Positions 48,250-61,000 of a DNA stretch of 64,000 nucleotides are shown here, one piece after another. The translations under genes were made by a program, and so were the position numbers. Source of the stretch: Mactra quadrangularis (taxonomy: Eukaryota; Mollusca; Bivalvia; Venerida; Mactridae); the NCBI GenBank assembly GCA_025267735.1, contig CM046304.1, positions 14,384,001 to 14,448,000 of the forward strand. The letters are read 5' to 3'. Position 1 is the first letter of the stretch. Each line of letters starts with the position of its first letter. The notes below the pieces were generated by a model. The model had not been told where the DNA came from and made no database searches. It saw only the letters and a program-made list of their open reading frames with translations.

Positions 48250-48475
48250 TTTAAATTGGGTTTTAATGTTGTATTCAACACATATTAAGGTCATATAAAC
48301 GATGGCCAGCTCTTCCTACAATAGGTTTCCTGGACACTTTTCTATCACCAGTGCTAACTTACCCTACCTAGAGGCCAACAACTTGTGTATAGGATATGAC
48401 CTATCACAACCGGGCTCGAACCTGCAATCTCGGGATTCGAAGTAAGACATGCTAACCACTATGCCACAGCCGCAG
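48250..48475 (-). mobile_element. tRNA-derived SINE, family C-like
   Basis: Reversed tRNA-like head at the right (CCGGGCTCGAACCTGCAATC...GCTAACCACTATGCCACAGCCGC) and the tail TTGGGTTTTAATGTTGTATTCAACAC at the left, analogous to family C (TACTGGGTTTAATGC...). Confidence 0.75.
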
Positions 48476-48888
48476 CATATATACAAAATAGGTCCAAGTC
48501 ATGGATATTCCTACTGACCATAAGATCAATCCATGGACAGAGCATTTGGCTATTCAGAGTGCTTGTGCAAACAATATTAATCTTTGGTATGCAATCCTAG
48601 TGCGATCAGTGAAAAATAATGAGAAAATTTTCATTGGTTAAATTTATAATATTCGCATGCAAAAATGTTAAGTAATAATAGGCCATAATTCAGTAAAAAC
48701 ATTCAAGCTAAAAACAAGCATTCCAGAGCGTTCCAGACACATAGTAAGAATTCCTATAAACAACCACGACATTACACATACATACAGACCAGAAGCAGGG
48801 ACTTACAAATTTCATCAACATATAAATAAATGGCATACAAATAAATTGACTAAAACAATACTACAAACATATGTATTCATAAATCATT

Positions 48889-51800
48889 CTATAATTCCGA
48901 TTTCTCATTATTTAAATCCTCGGTTATAATTTCATCTATTTTATCATATTGTCCGGTGTATCTGTAGTAGCTTAGTAAGGCTATATTTTTAGCACTAATT
49001 GCACTCATCTCCATTGCTGAGCCACTCATTTCTATAGCATTAACATGGTACATTTGTTCATGCAATGTAAAAGATGGTAAATTCACACTAGATGAATACT
49101 CAGGATAAGCCATCCAGTTAATCATTCGTAAATCTTTCATATCTGGCACGAATTGTTTTAATTCATCGAGGCTCGGAACTTTATTAGAAAACATACGATA
49201 AACAGGAACTTCTGATTCTTCTCCTGACACAGATTTCTGTTTAGTAAATGAATTAAACAACACTTTAGTACTCGTAGTCAATATAGCCTCAGGCATATCA
49301 GCAACTGAATCTAATTTAAAATATGAACTATTGGGACTTCCTTCCATAAATGTTGCAACAGTTAAATGAAAATCATTATCGACAGGTGTTATGGTATTTT
49401 GGAATTCTTCAAACTGTATGTTAGTCATTCCTTTATACAGTGGTGTAGCAATGATAATGATATCATATTCTTTAGAGTTAGTATTCTCAGGATCTGTGGA
49501 GGTACCTGGTAGATAATCTAACTGATAAACTGGTGGTGAACCATCACTAGATAATGATATTGTGGTTACCTGAAAAAAAAGAGTAAATGTAGCTTATATT
49601 ATATAATAATATCATATAAATTTTTTTTGGTAGGATATAATGCTGCAGCAACACATTGTATACCTCAACTCACAAGGGTCAGTCCAACAACTCACAGTTA
49701 ACTAGTCACATATTGCACACTTCCTCTAGTGACTGACAACTGCCGTACACCAATTAGAATCAATGGTAGGATAGAAAATGTATGTTTCATGACCAAGCTC
49801 CACTAAAGTATGCCTCGTCTGGTAATGGATCACATGATCCCTTGGCCAGTAAACTTGCATGCTATCAACTAAGCTAGTTAGGCAGGCTAGTTTTTAGATT
49901 AAAGATACAGTAACAACAAAGGATAAATCTAAGGACAGACATACATGTACACAAACACCCATAGTTACCCTGATTCATTTATTTCCGCAATAAAGATTAA
50001 CAGGAAAGGTAAAAGGACTGTTACATGAATGAACTGAACAAATGACAAATATTACAGCTGGCAAATTTGACTTACCTCCCCTTTGATTAAATTAGCTCCA
50101 GATTTTTTCAATAAACCTTGAGGAACTAACTGGTTACCTCCAACAACATTCCATAAACCAGGCTCTACACCAGCCAAAGATATAGCTCCTGTAAATAAGA
50201 AATGCATTACAAGTAAGACAGATGTATAATGTGTAAGATATTAGTCTCAGCACAATTTAACCGCCAATACTTATTCTTGGTCCATCTGTTTATCAGTTTC
50301 TAGTATATTATACATCAGTTTTTGATAATTATTATTCTATTGAAACGATTTTTCAAATAAGTCCTGAAGTAGGACCATATTGAAAATTGGTTTTAGCCAT
50401 ATATGTTATCAACATTAAATAATGTCATTTTTATTATTAGTATTAAGTCACTAAAGTCAGATTAAATATCAGACAATTTCTAAGGTTTTTGTAGAGTCTG
50501 GTAAAGATTAATATTAAAGCAACAATATTCACATAGAAAAATAATCATTTTATTAACAAATAATAAGAAATTGTTTATCTATATCATAATTACATAACAA
50601 ATATTTATTTTGTTTGCATGTCTTAAATTTGTCTTGACAAACTTCTCAAGTATATGCCTGACCATGGACAGACCACTAAGGCTTATTTTAGATTTATCAT
50701 TTTATAATGAGCAAGAATATTTGGACGGCCCTGTTTACACATATAAAGTACAATATAATGTATACTACAATAGTAAATTTATAAAAATTAAATTTCTTAA
50801 ATCTTATTTAAATTAACATACCAACAAGCCCTTGTATATCATTTGTTTGACCATAGTTGACACGCATTGCACCCATAACAAACTCATCAATAAATTTGTC
50901 AGAAAATCCTTCTTCTTTAAGCAAAGTTTTAATTGATTTTTTGGAGTACTGTATGAATGCTGGATCTATTGCATTCATTAAATCCTCAACAGTAGAGAAA
51001 GCATGCCCATCTTTCTGGAACTCATACAATCTGTAATAAAAGTCATAAATGATAAACTAGTAATCATTCAATTTACTGAAAATGAATAGAGAGGCACTAT
51101 GCTCTACCTTTCTCTCCCCTTCCTTGTAAAACAAAAGTTAGAATGAGGTTTAAAATCTTCTTTCATAAACATGTTCAGCCAACTTAACAATTTTGTACGA
51201 TAACCCATGATAATTGAAATCACATTCGGGAAGTTACCTACCTACAGTAGCCATTTACACCTGGGGAAGTAGAACAACTGTATGTAAATTTCTTGGCCAA
51301 GGAAACTAACAATGCCCCTAGTGGAGTTTGAACCTGGGATCTCTTCATCCTTAAGAGTGTGTTCTACCACTGGACCACAGCTCCTACAAATCATTCAAGC
51401 CATAAACATGGAGCCTAGGATATTTTCAGAAAACAACACCATTCTACTCTGTATTTAAGCACATTCAGAAGTAAATTATTTTGTTCAATTAAATATCTTT
51501 TTTTCATAATCATTATTTCATATATTCATGTGTCTGGTCTATTGCATTTACATGAAAAGAAAAAAAAGCACTGAACTCAAATTGATATTTTTTTTTCATC
51601 AGAAAAATTGTTTGTACATGTACCAGATGTACTCATTTGGGACAAATTTGAAATAAATTTGTATGTAAACAGTACAATAGGATTTAATCTGTGTTGCATA
51701 CTGTGTTGAGTTCTGATTATAAACAATTTAAAATGTATAATACTCACCTTGTTAAAGGTTTCAGTATTTTATCTTTCACCCAATTTTTAATGTTATATAT

Positions 51801-53185
51801 ATCCATACCATATCTCCAGAATAGTTTAGCTACAGTGACAGCACTATAATCACTTGTAGTAAATAATAAATCTTCACCATCATAGAGACCCAGACGTCCA
51901 GATTCTGGATTCAAATTTCTATCTAGTTCTGAAGTAAATCATTATATATAAGGAATAGGTCTTGCCAAGATAGCTTCATTATTTTGCACATGAAAAATTG
52001 GAATATTGCATATGAAATCACTTGAGTGAGTCAAAGATGCTACCAGTAACCATGTTCAATTCATTTCACAATAATTTAAGAATAAGTCAGAGAATAAGTC
52101 ATGACTGTGACTGACAACTGCCTTGCATAATTTAGATTCAGCAGCAGATAGGTGAATGGCCTAAGAAATTATTGACCAAACTTGAACAAACACCAATAAA
52201 GTAGGCCCCACACAGGAATCGAACCCATGACCCCTAAATTAGTAGGCTTGCATGCTACTGACTAGGCTTCCCTAGCATATTTTGAACAATATATTGCAGT
52301 CCAGAGTGCATATCATGTTAAATAATATATTTCTAGACAGTGGACATAACATGTTAAATTAGTAAAACAATATTACCTAGGATTTCAGTAAAGTTAACCA
52401 TATATAAGTTAGCAGGATGTATGATAGTTCCACCAGCGTTATATTTCTGTCCACCAATTAATATAGGAGCTAATCTTCCACCAACATTCTTCTTCTCAAA
52501 TATATCAATGTCTACATTCTCACCAAACAGTTCTCTAAGAAAATAAGCAGCTGATGTCCCACCTATACCAGCACCCACAATACCTTGTAAAACATATAAT
52601 ATATTAATTACATTACAGTCATCCCATTAACACGTACTCTGCAAAAAATAGTAAAATCAATTTGGGCTAGGTAAATTACTTATTTTAAAGTTGGGCTGGT
52701 TGCTAGTTTTGCCCTTTACTGTAAAATTATAAACAAGACCAGAGCTTAAAGAAAAATTGAAGCAATGACTGAAATTAGACATTCCGCAGTAAATCCAGCA
52801 CCAGGCATCAAATCAGTCTATAAGTCTTACTTTTTTATTTTGTCAATTGTTGTCATTTAAGGTTTTAAACAGTTGAAATGCCATTTTTCGGGACTTTATT
52901 TTATGTCTAATCCCATATTTCTGACCGGTATCTGTGTCATCAAGATAACACTTCGCAAACCATAGGAAAATAATTCCCCATAATAATAATATAGGTAATT
53001 TTATCCGAAATCCAGACTGTCCGAAAAGTGTATATAATTCTTCATTGCATAAAATCGACCTTTGGCAGATAAAACAAAACAGATTTATACTTACCAACCC
53101 TTGGTTTTTCTTCATAAGCTTCCAGTGGCAAAAATAACGCTATATATGCGAGAACAAAACAGAAAAAGGGCCCCATAATTAACAT
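48889..53185 (-). CDS. PCYOX1: Prenylcysteine oxidase (lyase), complete, 6 exons
   Basis: Exons 5' to 3': 53185-53095, 52583-52377, 51928-51748, 51030-50822, 50188-50076, 49569-48889; phases agree, 493 aa (human PCYOX1 505). The family is an FAD-dependent lysosomal thioether oxidase that frees cysteine from farnesyl- or geranylgeranyl-cysteine during turnover of prenylated proteins. The N-terminus is a hydrophobic signal peptide (residues about 5-23), then VGIVGAGIGGTSAAYFL (Rossmann GxGxxG), DIFEKKNVGGRL, GGTIIHPANL, AMRVNYGQTNDI, GLWNVVGGNQLV, an IIIIATPL strand, and the closing ALEMSA-type stretch GSAMEMSAISAKNIALLSYY. An in-frame TAG lies upstream of the ATG, which supports the start. A second Met (residue 4) is possible. 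The last exon is long, as is common in this family. 3' UTR end not placed. Confidence 0.96.
49635..49890 (-). mobile_element. tRNA-derived SINE, family A, reverse orientation
   Basis: TAATGCTGCAGCAACACATTGTATA ... CTCTAGTGACTGACAACTGCCGTACA ... TATGCCTCGTCTGG ... ACTAAGCTAGTTAGGCAGG. More diverged than the 24607 copy. In a PCYOX1 intron, sense with the gene. Confidence 0.85.
51230..51392 (-). mobile_element. SINE family B, truncated, reverse orientation
   Basis: CTTGGCCAAGGAAACTAACAATGCCCC...GAGTTTGAACCTGGGATC...CTACCACTGGACCACAGCTCC is the reversed head of family B. Located in a PCYOX1 intron. Confidence 0.75.
52095..52275 (-). mobile_element. SINE family A, truncated, reverse orientation
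   Basis: GACTGACAACTGCCTTGCATAA ... GAATCGAACCCATGACCCCTAAATTAGTAGGCTTGCATGCTACTGACTAGG. The 3' third is missing. Confidence 0.8.
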
Positions 53186-53544
53186 GGACTTAGCACTAAA
53201 CGTCGTGAGAATCGTCTACGTGTGAGAATTACTAAGAGTCTTACTCAGTTATGTCCCTTTTATTTTTTGTTTAGTACTGGTTCCTTTGATCTGTTTAAAT
53301 AAACTTCTAACTGCCATATGTAAAATAAAGGAAATGATAAAAAATTAATTATTGATAAAATCAGAAACATGGATTTACTAGTTTGATTTTAGAATATTAT
53401 TTTTTCAACACCGATTAGATTGAATATTTATGTAGACTCATTTAAATAGTTTTACTGGACTATTTTCTTTAACTGGATTTTACCTACCCTTCCTGAAAGA
53501 GTAAAATACTAACAGGAATGTGCATAGTTTTTCTGATAAAGTAT

Positions 53545-53670
53545 AGAAGCAACGATGGCTGAGTGATTATGATTAGTAATCATTGGATAGCCAGCTCTGC
53601 ATTGGTTCGAATCACATCTAAAACCTGCCCTAGAGCAAGTAACTTTATCCAACGAGCTCAGTACTAAGTA
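53545..53670 (+). mobile_element. SINE-like dispersed repeat (family D)
   Basis: GCAACGATGGCTGAGTGATTA (A-box-like) and CATTGGTTCGAATCACATC (B-box-like), then TAACTTTATCC.ACGAGCTCAGTACT, shared with 42120-42205. Confidence 0.65.
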
Positions 53671-54047
53671 TAATAATCAAATGATAATGTGACTAAAAAT
53701 AATGTTGCAAGCTACATAAAGAGTGTTTTTATTCTTAAGAAACAAACAAACTTTAAATAAGAATGCAGAATGCATGACTTTTTTACTATTAAACCTAGCA
53801 CATGTAACTGGCAAGAATCTTAATTGCAAATACATGTCTTTATAATTATAGACTTATCTAATCTCAGACATTCAAAAGACAATAACAAGTAATCCTATAA
53901 TCAGTAAGTATATTTTAATGCTTTAATAAAAATCTGTAACATATATATATATATTTATTGCTGTTTTTATACCTGGTTAATGTTAACCAAAGAAAAATTA
54001 ATTGTATAATACATATATAAAATGTATGTATATAAAAATAGGGTCTG

Positions 54048-54183
54048 TTGCCTTAGCATATCAGCATATATCTCTTCACCCCCTGGTACCCTCAATTTGA
54101 AATCACATACATGATTTTTATTCCTTCTGGTGTAAGAAGGGTACCAGGGCACAAAGAGCTACAGAGTGATATGCTTAGGCAAA
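54048..54183. mobile_element. Short MITE (family G), intact
   Basis: 136 bp bounded by TTGCCTTAGCATATCA and TGATATGCTTAGGCAA, with inner inverted blocks CTGGTACCCT/AGGGTACCAG. Degenerate copy at 27003-27140. Confidence 0.85.
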
Positions 54184-54799
54184 AAATGCTGTCTCTTTTC
54201 ACCCTTCCACACTAAGTAGGAACAGATTACTTTTTACATAATTTGCCTATAATCATGTGTTACAAAATTTTATCTGTTCTCCTCTGTATACATACATTTC
54301 ATTGTCACAGTGCATGTTTGATTGTACATGTACCACATATAAAAATTCACAAATCTGAATAAAACATATTTAGAATTGTCTCTGAATACAACCTTACAGA
54401 TTATATAACAACAATTATGTTTTTGAGATCATGTTGTTTTGCATACTCAATGTAATTGGATTGTAGTTTTTTTCTATACTGTGCCATCCATAATTACATT
54501 TACACATTTATAATACCAACACTTTGAAATTTGTGCATTATATAGATTTTACTTCTACATCTCTTTACTTTTTTACATACATGTAAAAGTATAACTTGTA
54601 TGACAGTAATTGTATAAAGTATCATTACTCCCTTTTTAAATGTTATGATCTATCATCACTATCCTTTAATATGTGTAAAAATACTTCTACAATAAAAAAT
54701 TGTATCATATTAATGAAAAACTAGCTATATTTCAAGAGTAAAGGTAATTCTGGATGGCACTGTATTTTCACTTGCTTGTTGACACAAACCATTTGTACT

Positions 54800-55000
54800 G
54801 CTTCATCATCCATAGTTATGTCATTATTAACAAATCAACAACAAGAATACACTTATCATTATTATCACAAATGTCACCATCACAATCATGACATAAACAT
54901 GGTTCATAACAAATCATCATCATCTTTATCAATGATAACGACAACAACAATGTAATCATCACCACCATCATCATCATTATCATCATCATCAAATATTGCA
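54800..55000. repeat. Imperfect (ATC)n / (CAT)n simple-repeat region
   Basis: Dense CATCATCATC-type triplets, clearest at 54913-54991, immediately beyond the OGFR stop codon, so probably in its 3' UTR. Confidence 0.85.
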
Positions 55001-55020
55001 TCTAGCTATTGAATCGCCCA

Positions 55021-58000
55021 TTACACTGTTGTTGCCTTCTTACTGCCTTCATTATTGGTCTGAATATCTAATTCACTTGTTTGGTCCACACTTAAACTTG
55101 TACATTTTTCACTTTGACAACCATTGGTACTACCAGCCCTTAAATCTGCTGAGTTATCCTGAACCTTAGACCAAGAGCTCATGTCAGCCATATTATTCAC
55201 ACTTGCAGAACTCCCAGATTGTACACTTTCTGTATGGTCAGATGCATTGTCACACTTAGCATCCTTATTATCAGGCAATGTGCTAAAAGATGTATCGGAA
55301 TTATTATTACTGATGGTACTGTTTCCATATGATAAAACATTTTCAGAATGCTTTTTAAGGCCATCTCCTACAGCATGCAATGAATCACTAACCAAAGCAT
55401 TGTCTTCTCCAGAACTTATCATTTCAGTTAGAAATTGTGATTTATATGAGCAATCTTTGCCATCTTTTTTTGCTGATGTATTTTCATCATTATCACGACA
55501 GGAATTTACAACTACTTGGTCAACCAACAACAATTCAGAAGCATTGAAATCACTTGTTTTTCTGATTGTGGTTAAAAAGTTTTTAGCAGGACTTTTGTCT
55601 CTAACTTCTGATTTAGCTAATTTGCTGTCACTTAATGGTAATGAAATGTTAACATTATCATCAACTTTTTTATTGACTTCATGGAATTGGAATGGTTTGT
55701 CTAAAACTAGATCAGTTGCATGATCCCTACTTTCATCAAGTTGGTCAAAATTATGTGCATTAGGGTCCATAACATTATCTACCCCTCTTCCACTAGTCAA
55801 ACCATCAGAATGTCCTGTATTATCTCCCTTTAAAATAGCTGACTTATCATTATTATCTCCCTTTGAATTAGCAGAGTTATCTGTATCATCTCCCTTTGAA
55901 ATAGCAGAGTTATCAGATTTATCACCCTTTAAAGTAGCAGAGTTATCAGTATAAGTATAAGTTACTGATGATGAATCAATTTCACCATTACAACCTTTAC
56001 TTTCATCAATATTTGTTGATGACGAATCAATGTCATCATTACAACCACTACTTTCATCATTATTCTCATGTATTTGTATCATACAAGCATCAACATCTGT
56101 TTCTCTACCATCCTTGCTCAAACCATCAGTATACATTGTCTCATCTTTGACTTGATCTGATGAATCAATTCTATTTCTTCCAGAATTATCTGGATTTGAG
56201 TCAACATATTCATAGGTACTGAAAAGCTCTGCTCTATCATTATATGTGTTCACTGGTGGACTAACATGTAGTTTATGTTTTTCCTGTAGGTTCAGATAGA
56301 CTCTGTACATATGTTCTCTCTCCCCTTCATCTTTTATAGCTGCAATCCAATGATACATACATCCACCATTTAAATTAGGTAACACTCTGTGTACTATAGC
56401 TTCTTCCATGAGCAACTTAATCCACGGAGCTTGGTACCTCTCAAATCCTAATTCCCCAAGTGATATTAGAATTCTTGTTATACGTCGATTGTTATGAGAA
56501 GATCTAAAATTTAAAAAAATTTATATCAAAACCCTGTACTTTAAACCATTTAGCAGAATAACGGTTATTGCTGTTAAGGTGGAATTCCCATTCATTATGA
56601 CAATTTACAGTTATTTATATTTTTGAAAACTGATAAATGATAATAAAAGATAATAACTTTCATTATATCATTTTGAATGGGTTAGATTTATAAAATATAA
56701 TATTTTTTTTATCTACAGTACCCACCAAAAGTTTGGAGACATTTTCAGATTGAAGGCCTATTGAATAGCTTTTAGCTAAAATTTGATAACTGTTTATTTT
56801 GAAATGCATTGCAGTTTTGCATTATTTTTTGGTGATCATTATTTAATTTATTATAACTGAGACTACAAAAATAGCATAAAAACTTTGTTATGGAAAATTA
56901 TTACAATAAACATGATTTTAGAGGCTTTACGATGTCAGATGTTGAATTTTATAAAGTGTGCATTCATGAAATTTGTTTTCATTTGATCACAAACCATACT
57001 TAAATGTATTAAAAAAATGAATCTACAAAAAAATAATCATTAAAATTCAAGAATTGTAGTTATTTTCTTTTGTCTCCAAACTTTTGGTGGGTACTGTATT
57101 ATCTCCCTATGATATGAAAATAGTGAAATTTTTAATTTTTTTATACAAATTTATACTGGGTTTAATGCTGTGTCAATACAGGCCAGAAACTTCTCCATAT
57201 ACCTTATTAATGGAGGAAAAATGACATATAAAAGATAAATGATAAAGATAATAATGTTAGCCAATATAAATCCATGATCCGAAATGAGATTCCAACCCAC
57301 GACCTCTCAAGTCGTAAGCCAACACTCTACCATGCCGCAATTAAAGGTAGCTTGAAGGCAAGGGATGACAAGTGCTGTATTATACCTCTGCTACAATATA
57401 ATTCTACTTCATTTGCAGAGTTTATTTGGATTTTAGGGGGGGAGGGGGAAACATTCCAATGCCCTCCTTAGGAAGCCTCCACAAACAGAATAACATTGTA
57501 AATGGAATATTTCTTCTTATTAAAATTTCAGTTGTTGAAGCAATATATTCCTCTGATATTTCTTAATGATAAGTAAGAAATTGGCAACATTGAATGAATA
57601 AATAGTACAAAACTTTAAGGACAGGTGAATTTCACTTTTACTAGGTCGGGAAAAATACATACCTTTTGGGTGCTGGCAATAGGGCCCAATTTTGGAGTGA
57701 CAAAATCTTGAAAAAGACCACTAACCTGTTTAAATTTTCATATCTTTTTTCATAACCGTGTTTGCATCTAACAACTGTCCCATTTTCTACATTGAGTAAG
57801 TACATACCATAAAAATCAAGCATCATATCATATGCTTTTATCACTCGCACATAAGTAATTTTGTCATCACGAATAGCCTGTAAAAATAAGTATTTCAATT
57901 CATACATTTATTAAGACCTTGATAGCAACATTAATACTTTAAAAATCATTTAACTTGCATTACAACAATCAAGGGTAAACCTACAAAAAATCTCTTCAGC

Positions 58001-61000
58001 CTCATAGGCAGATCTAGTGAGGCATTGGGGGGGGGGGGGGGGGTCAGGACCCCCAGATGAAATTTCCAAAATATACCTGTCCATTAGTGTATTTTTTAAA
58101 ATTTGAACCATCTTTAACTAGCATGAAGTAATTTTACTCAGGCATCTTTGAGTTTAACACATAGATCTAATTGTTATGTAGTTTTTATTATCAATATGTT
58201 GCATTATTCTGCAAACAGTATATAATGTAGTTGAGGTTCAAAAGTTGGACCCCCCTGGGAAAAAACCTGGATCTGCCCCTGAGCATCCCATTGCACCATT
58301 TTCTGTATCTACACTTGACATATGAATTGGCGAGTAAAACTGCTATAATTGAATTATCATGAGAATTTTCCGAAACTTCAGTTTATACTTATTTATTTTT
58401 GCTCAGTTGTGAAACAAAGTCTTACAACTAAGATGAATCTCTATTAAGTCCACTTCCTTGTCTCCCAGTACTGAGCTAGTAGAATAGTATCTTGCTCAAG
58501 AAAACAAAGGGGTGAGTTTTGGATAGTATTTGAACAAACTCAGAGCATAAGTTTCCTGAATTTGATGTATAATCACGAGGTAGTACTGAATAATGCATTT
58601 TCATGGTAATTATGATTTCCTTAGAAATTTTATCAAGTTAAGATGCAATCACCAGCTGTAAATCAAGGGAGATCACTCTGTTTGTAACAATGCAATGTTA
58701 AAACCTATTACATGTATCTCCCTTTGTGAATTATGAAATATACAAACCCTCGCTTCCTCTTCATACAATGGCTGTGCAGAAGAATTCATACCACTACTAC
58801 CAGGTATAGGAAATAACCTGAAATACCAACACTGGCATATTATTAAAGGGAGTTAACTCTCGAAAAAAGAAACAAACAAAACTCTAATGCAGTTACTTCC
58901 CTTAGTAAGATTGGAAGTTTTATATAGAATAGTGTATAACTCAAAAATTTTATTATTACCTTGACCTAAGATAGTAGATTAAAATTCAATTTTTATCTAT
59001 TTTCAGTTAATAATCTATTGAAGTGTTAGATATATACTAACATGGTGCGATAATAAACACATGCATCTCTTCATTAGTACATGCCCTTTAGCACATAATT
59101 CATTTTTACCTAACCTTACCCAAAGAGGTATGAGGAAACACCTAAATCATTAAGAGAAATTTTATAAATATTTTGACAAGTAATGTATCAATGTGTCTGT
59201 TACACTTATAATGAAACTAATGGCATGCAAAATCTGGAAAAGGAAAAGTGAAAATTTTGCAAATCAACTTCTTCCAAAAAATAAGCAAGTAAGGCCATGC
59301 CATATCGGAATATTGTTAAGCGTCCGCGTGCGCGTAGGTTTTAGAGCAATCAACCAAAATAAAAAACAAAACTGTTGGTAAAGTTTTCTTAAATAATTCC
59401 GATGCTCTGGGATTCGATACGACATTTCAATTCAGGGAAAATTGTGTTTGGCAACGACGTTATTCATCGTAAGTAATTTTCCATTACCGCATCATTAATA
59501 CAATGTATATTTTACGTGAAATAAACACTAGTCATTTTATATTAAATTCAGAGCATTGTTTCATATTATGAGGATGTTATTCCATTTAAAAATATATATA
59601 ATGCATTGTTTTTTGTCGTAAAAATATTTGTGTTTTCGTTATCGCTTTGTGTGTTTTTGTGAATAGGTACCTAGGTTTGTCAAATTTGAGTTGACGCTTA
59701 ACAGAATTCCAATTTGGCATGGCCTAAGCATGCAAACAAATAAATGAAGATAAAAAGATGATAATGATGACGATAGTTATGATAAATAATAATAATAATG
59801 ACTTTCAGTAGCAACACAGTGAAGTTACATGTATTTATTTATTTATACTGGGTTTAATGCCATGTCAACACAGTTTGGTTATTTTACTGCGTCCAACACA
59901 CCTAACCTAGCATTCCTGGACCCTTGTCTATAACTAGTACTCACCTTACCCTTCCACAAGGCTGGAAACTTCTCCATATACCTTATTAATGGAGGAAAAT
60001 TGACATTATTGTCAAATTTACATAGAAGGGTTATAACCTCTCAGACTGGAATTTAAACCTGTACGCCCTTCGAGACACTAGATATAATATCAAACTGAGC
60101 TACAGACCTGGGTTAACTTGGTAAAGGCAATACCAAATCATCCCTGAACATAGAATGAACAGTTTTTAGAATAGTATGAAGAAAGATAAAATATATCTTA
60201 CCATTGTATGTAATCATGTTTATCTTCAAGTTTCTGATATTTACCACGCCATGAAAGCATTTCATCTATTGTATAACCTAAAAAAATAAGACAACATTGA
60301 ATATAATATAACCATAGGAGCTCCACAATTCTGTATAAGAAGGGATATTGATTGACCTGTTGATTACAGGTCTGGAATAGGCTGTACAGCCCATCATTAA
60401 ACACCACACCATAGATGAGAGAGCCTGTTTTCATCCTGTTTTTATACCATAAGCTGAACTTTTTTATTAGTGTTTTAAACTTATACTTTTGCGCTCCTCT
60501 CATTGACCTATGTAAATAAACCTGTGCGATGATGCCCCAGAGGGGATTCAGCACTATACAGGGAAAAGAAGAAGAGACCATTTCACATCACTTTCTGTTT
60601 TACTATTGTGGAAGTAGAAGATTTTTCCATACTTCATTGAATTCTGATATAAAAATGTTTACACTTTTACTATTTACGCTGGTTTCTAGTAAGGAATTCC
60701 AGGCATTAATGGATCTTAGAATGAAACTGTGAATAGTGTTTTTAGTTGAATTGCCTTTTCTCAATTCTTTTCTCTATGTATGTATACATACCTCCCCAGT
60801 AACTAGATGATTTTATTTCATTCCTATAAAACCTCAAATTTCTGTCTCTCACATTGTCTGAATTATCATCCTTGAAATAAAAACATTGAAAATAATCAAA
60901 AATACTTAAGGTGGAAGGAAGAAATGTGCTTCAATTGAGTAACATGAAAGTGTTTTACTGTTGACAGAACTTAATAAACAAGGAACAAAAAATGTGGTAT

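Noticed and set aside
54800..55000. Minus-strand Met-rich open frame
   Set aside because: Product of the ATC/CAT simple repeat.
55181..55723. 180-codon plus-strand open frame
   Set aside because: Lies opposite the long last OGFR exon; no features of its own and explained by the skewed codon use of the Ser/Asp-rich tail.
60198..60740. Possible non-LTR retrotransposon RT tail in OGFR intron 2 (HHFLFYYCGSRRFF-like)
   Set aside because: Weak resemblance to the end of LINE ORF2 only, with no upstream RT motifs; not enough to call. A TBLASTX against Repbase would decide.
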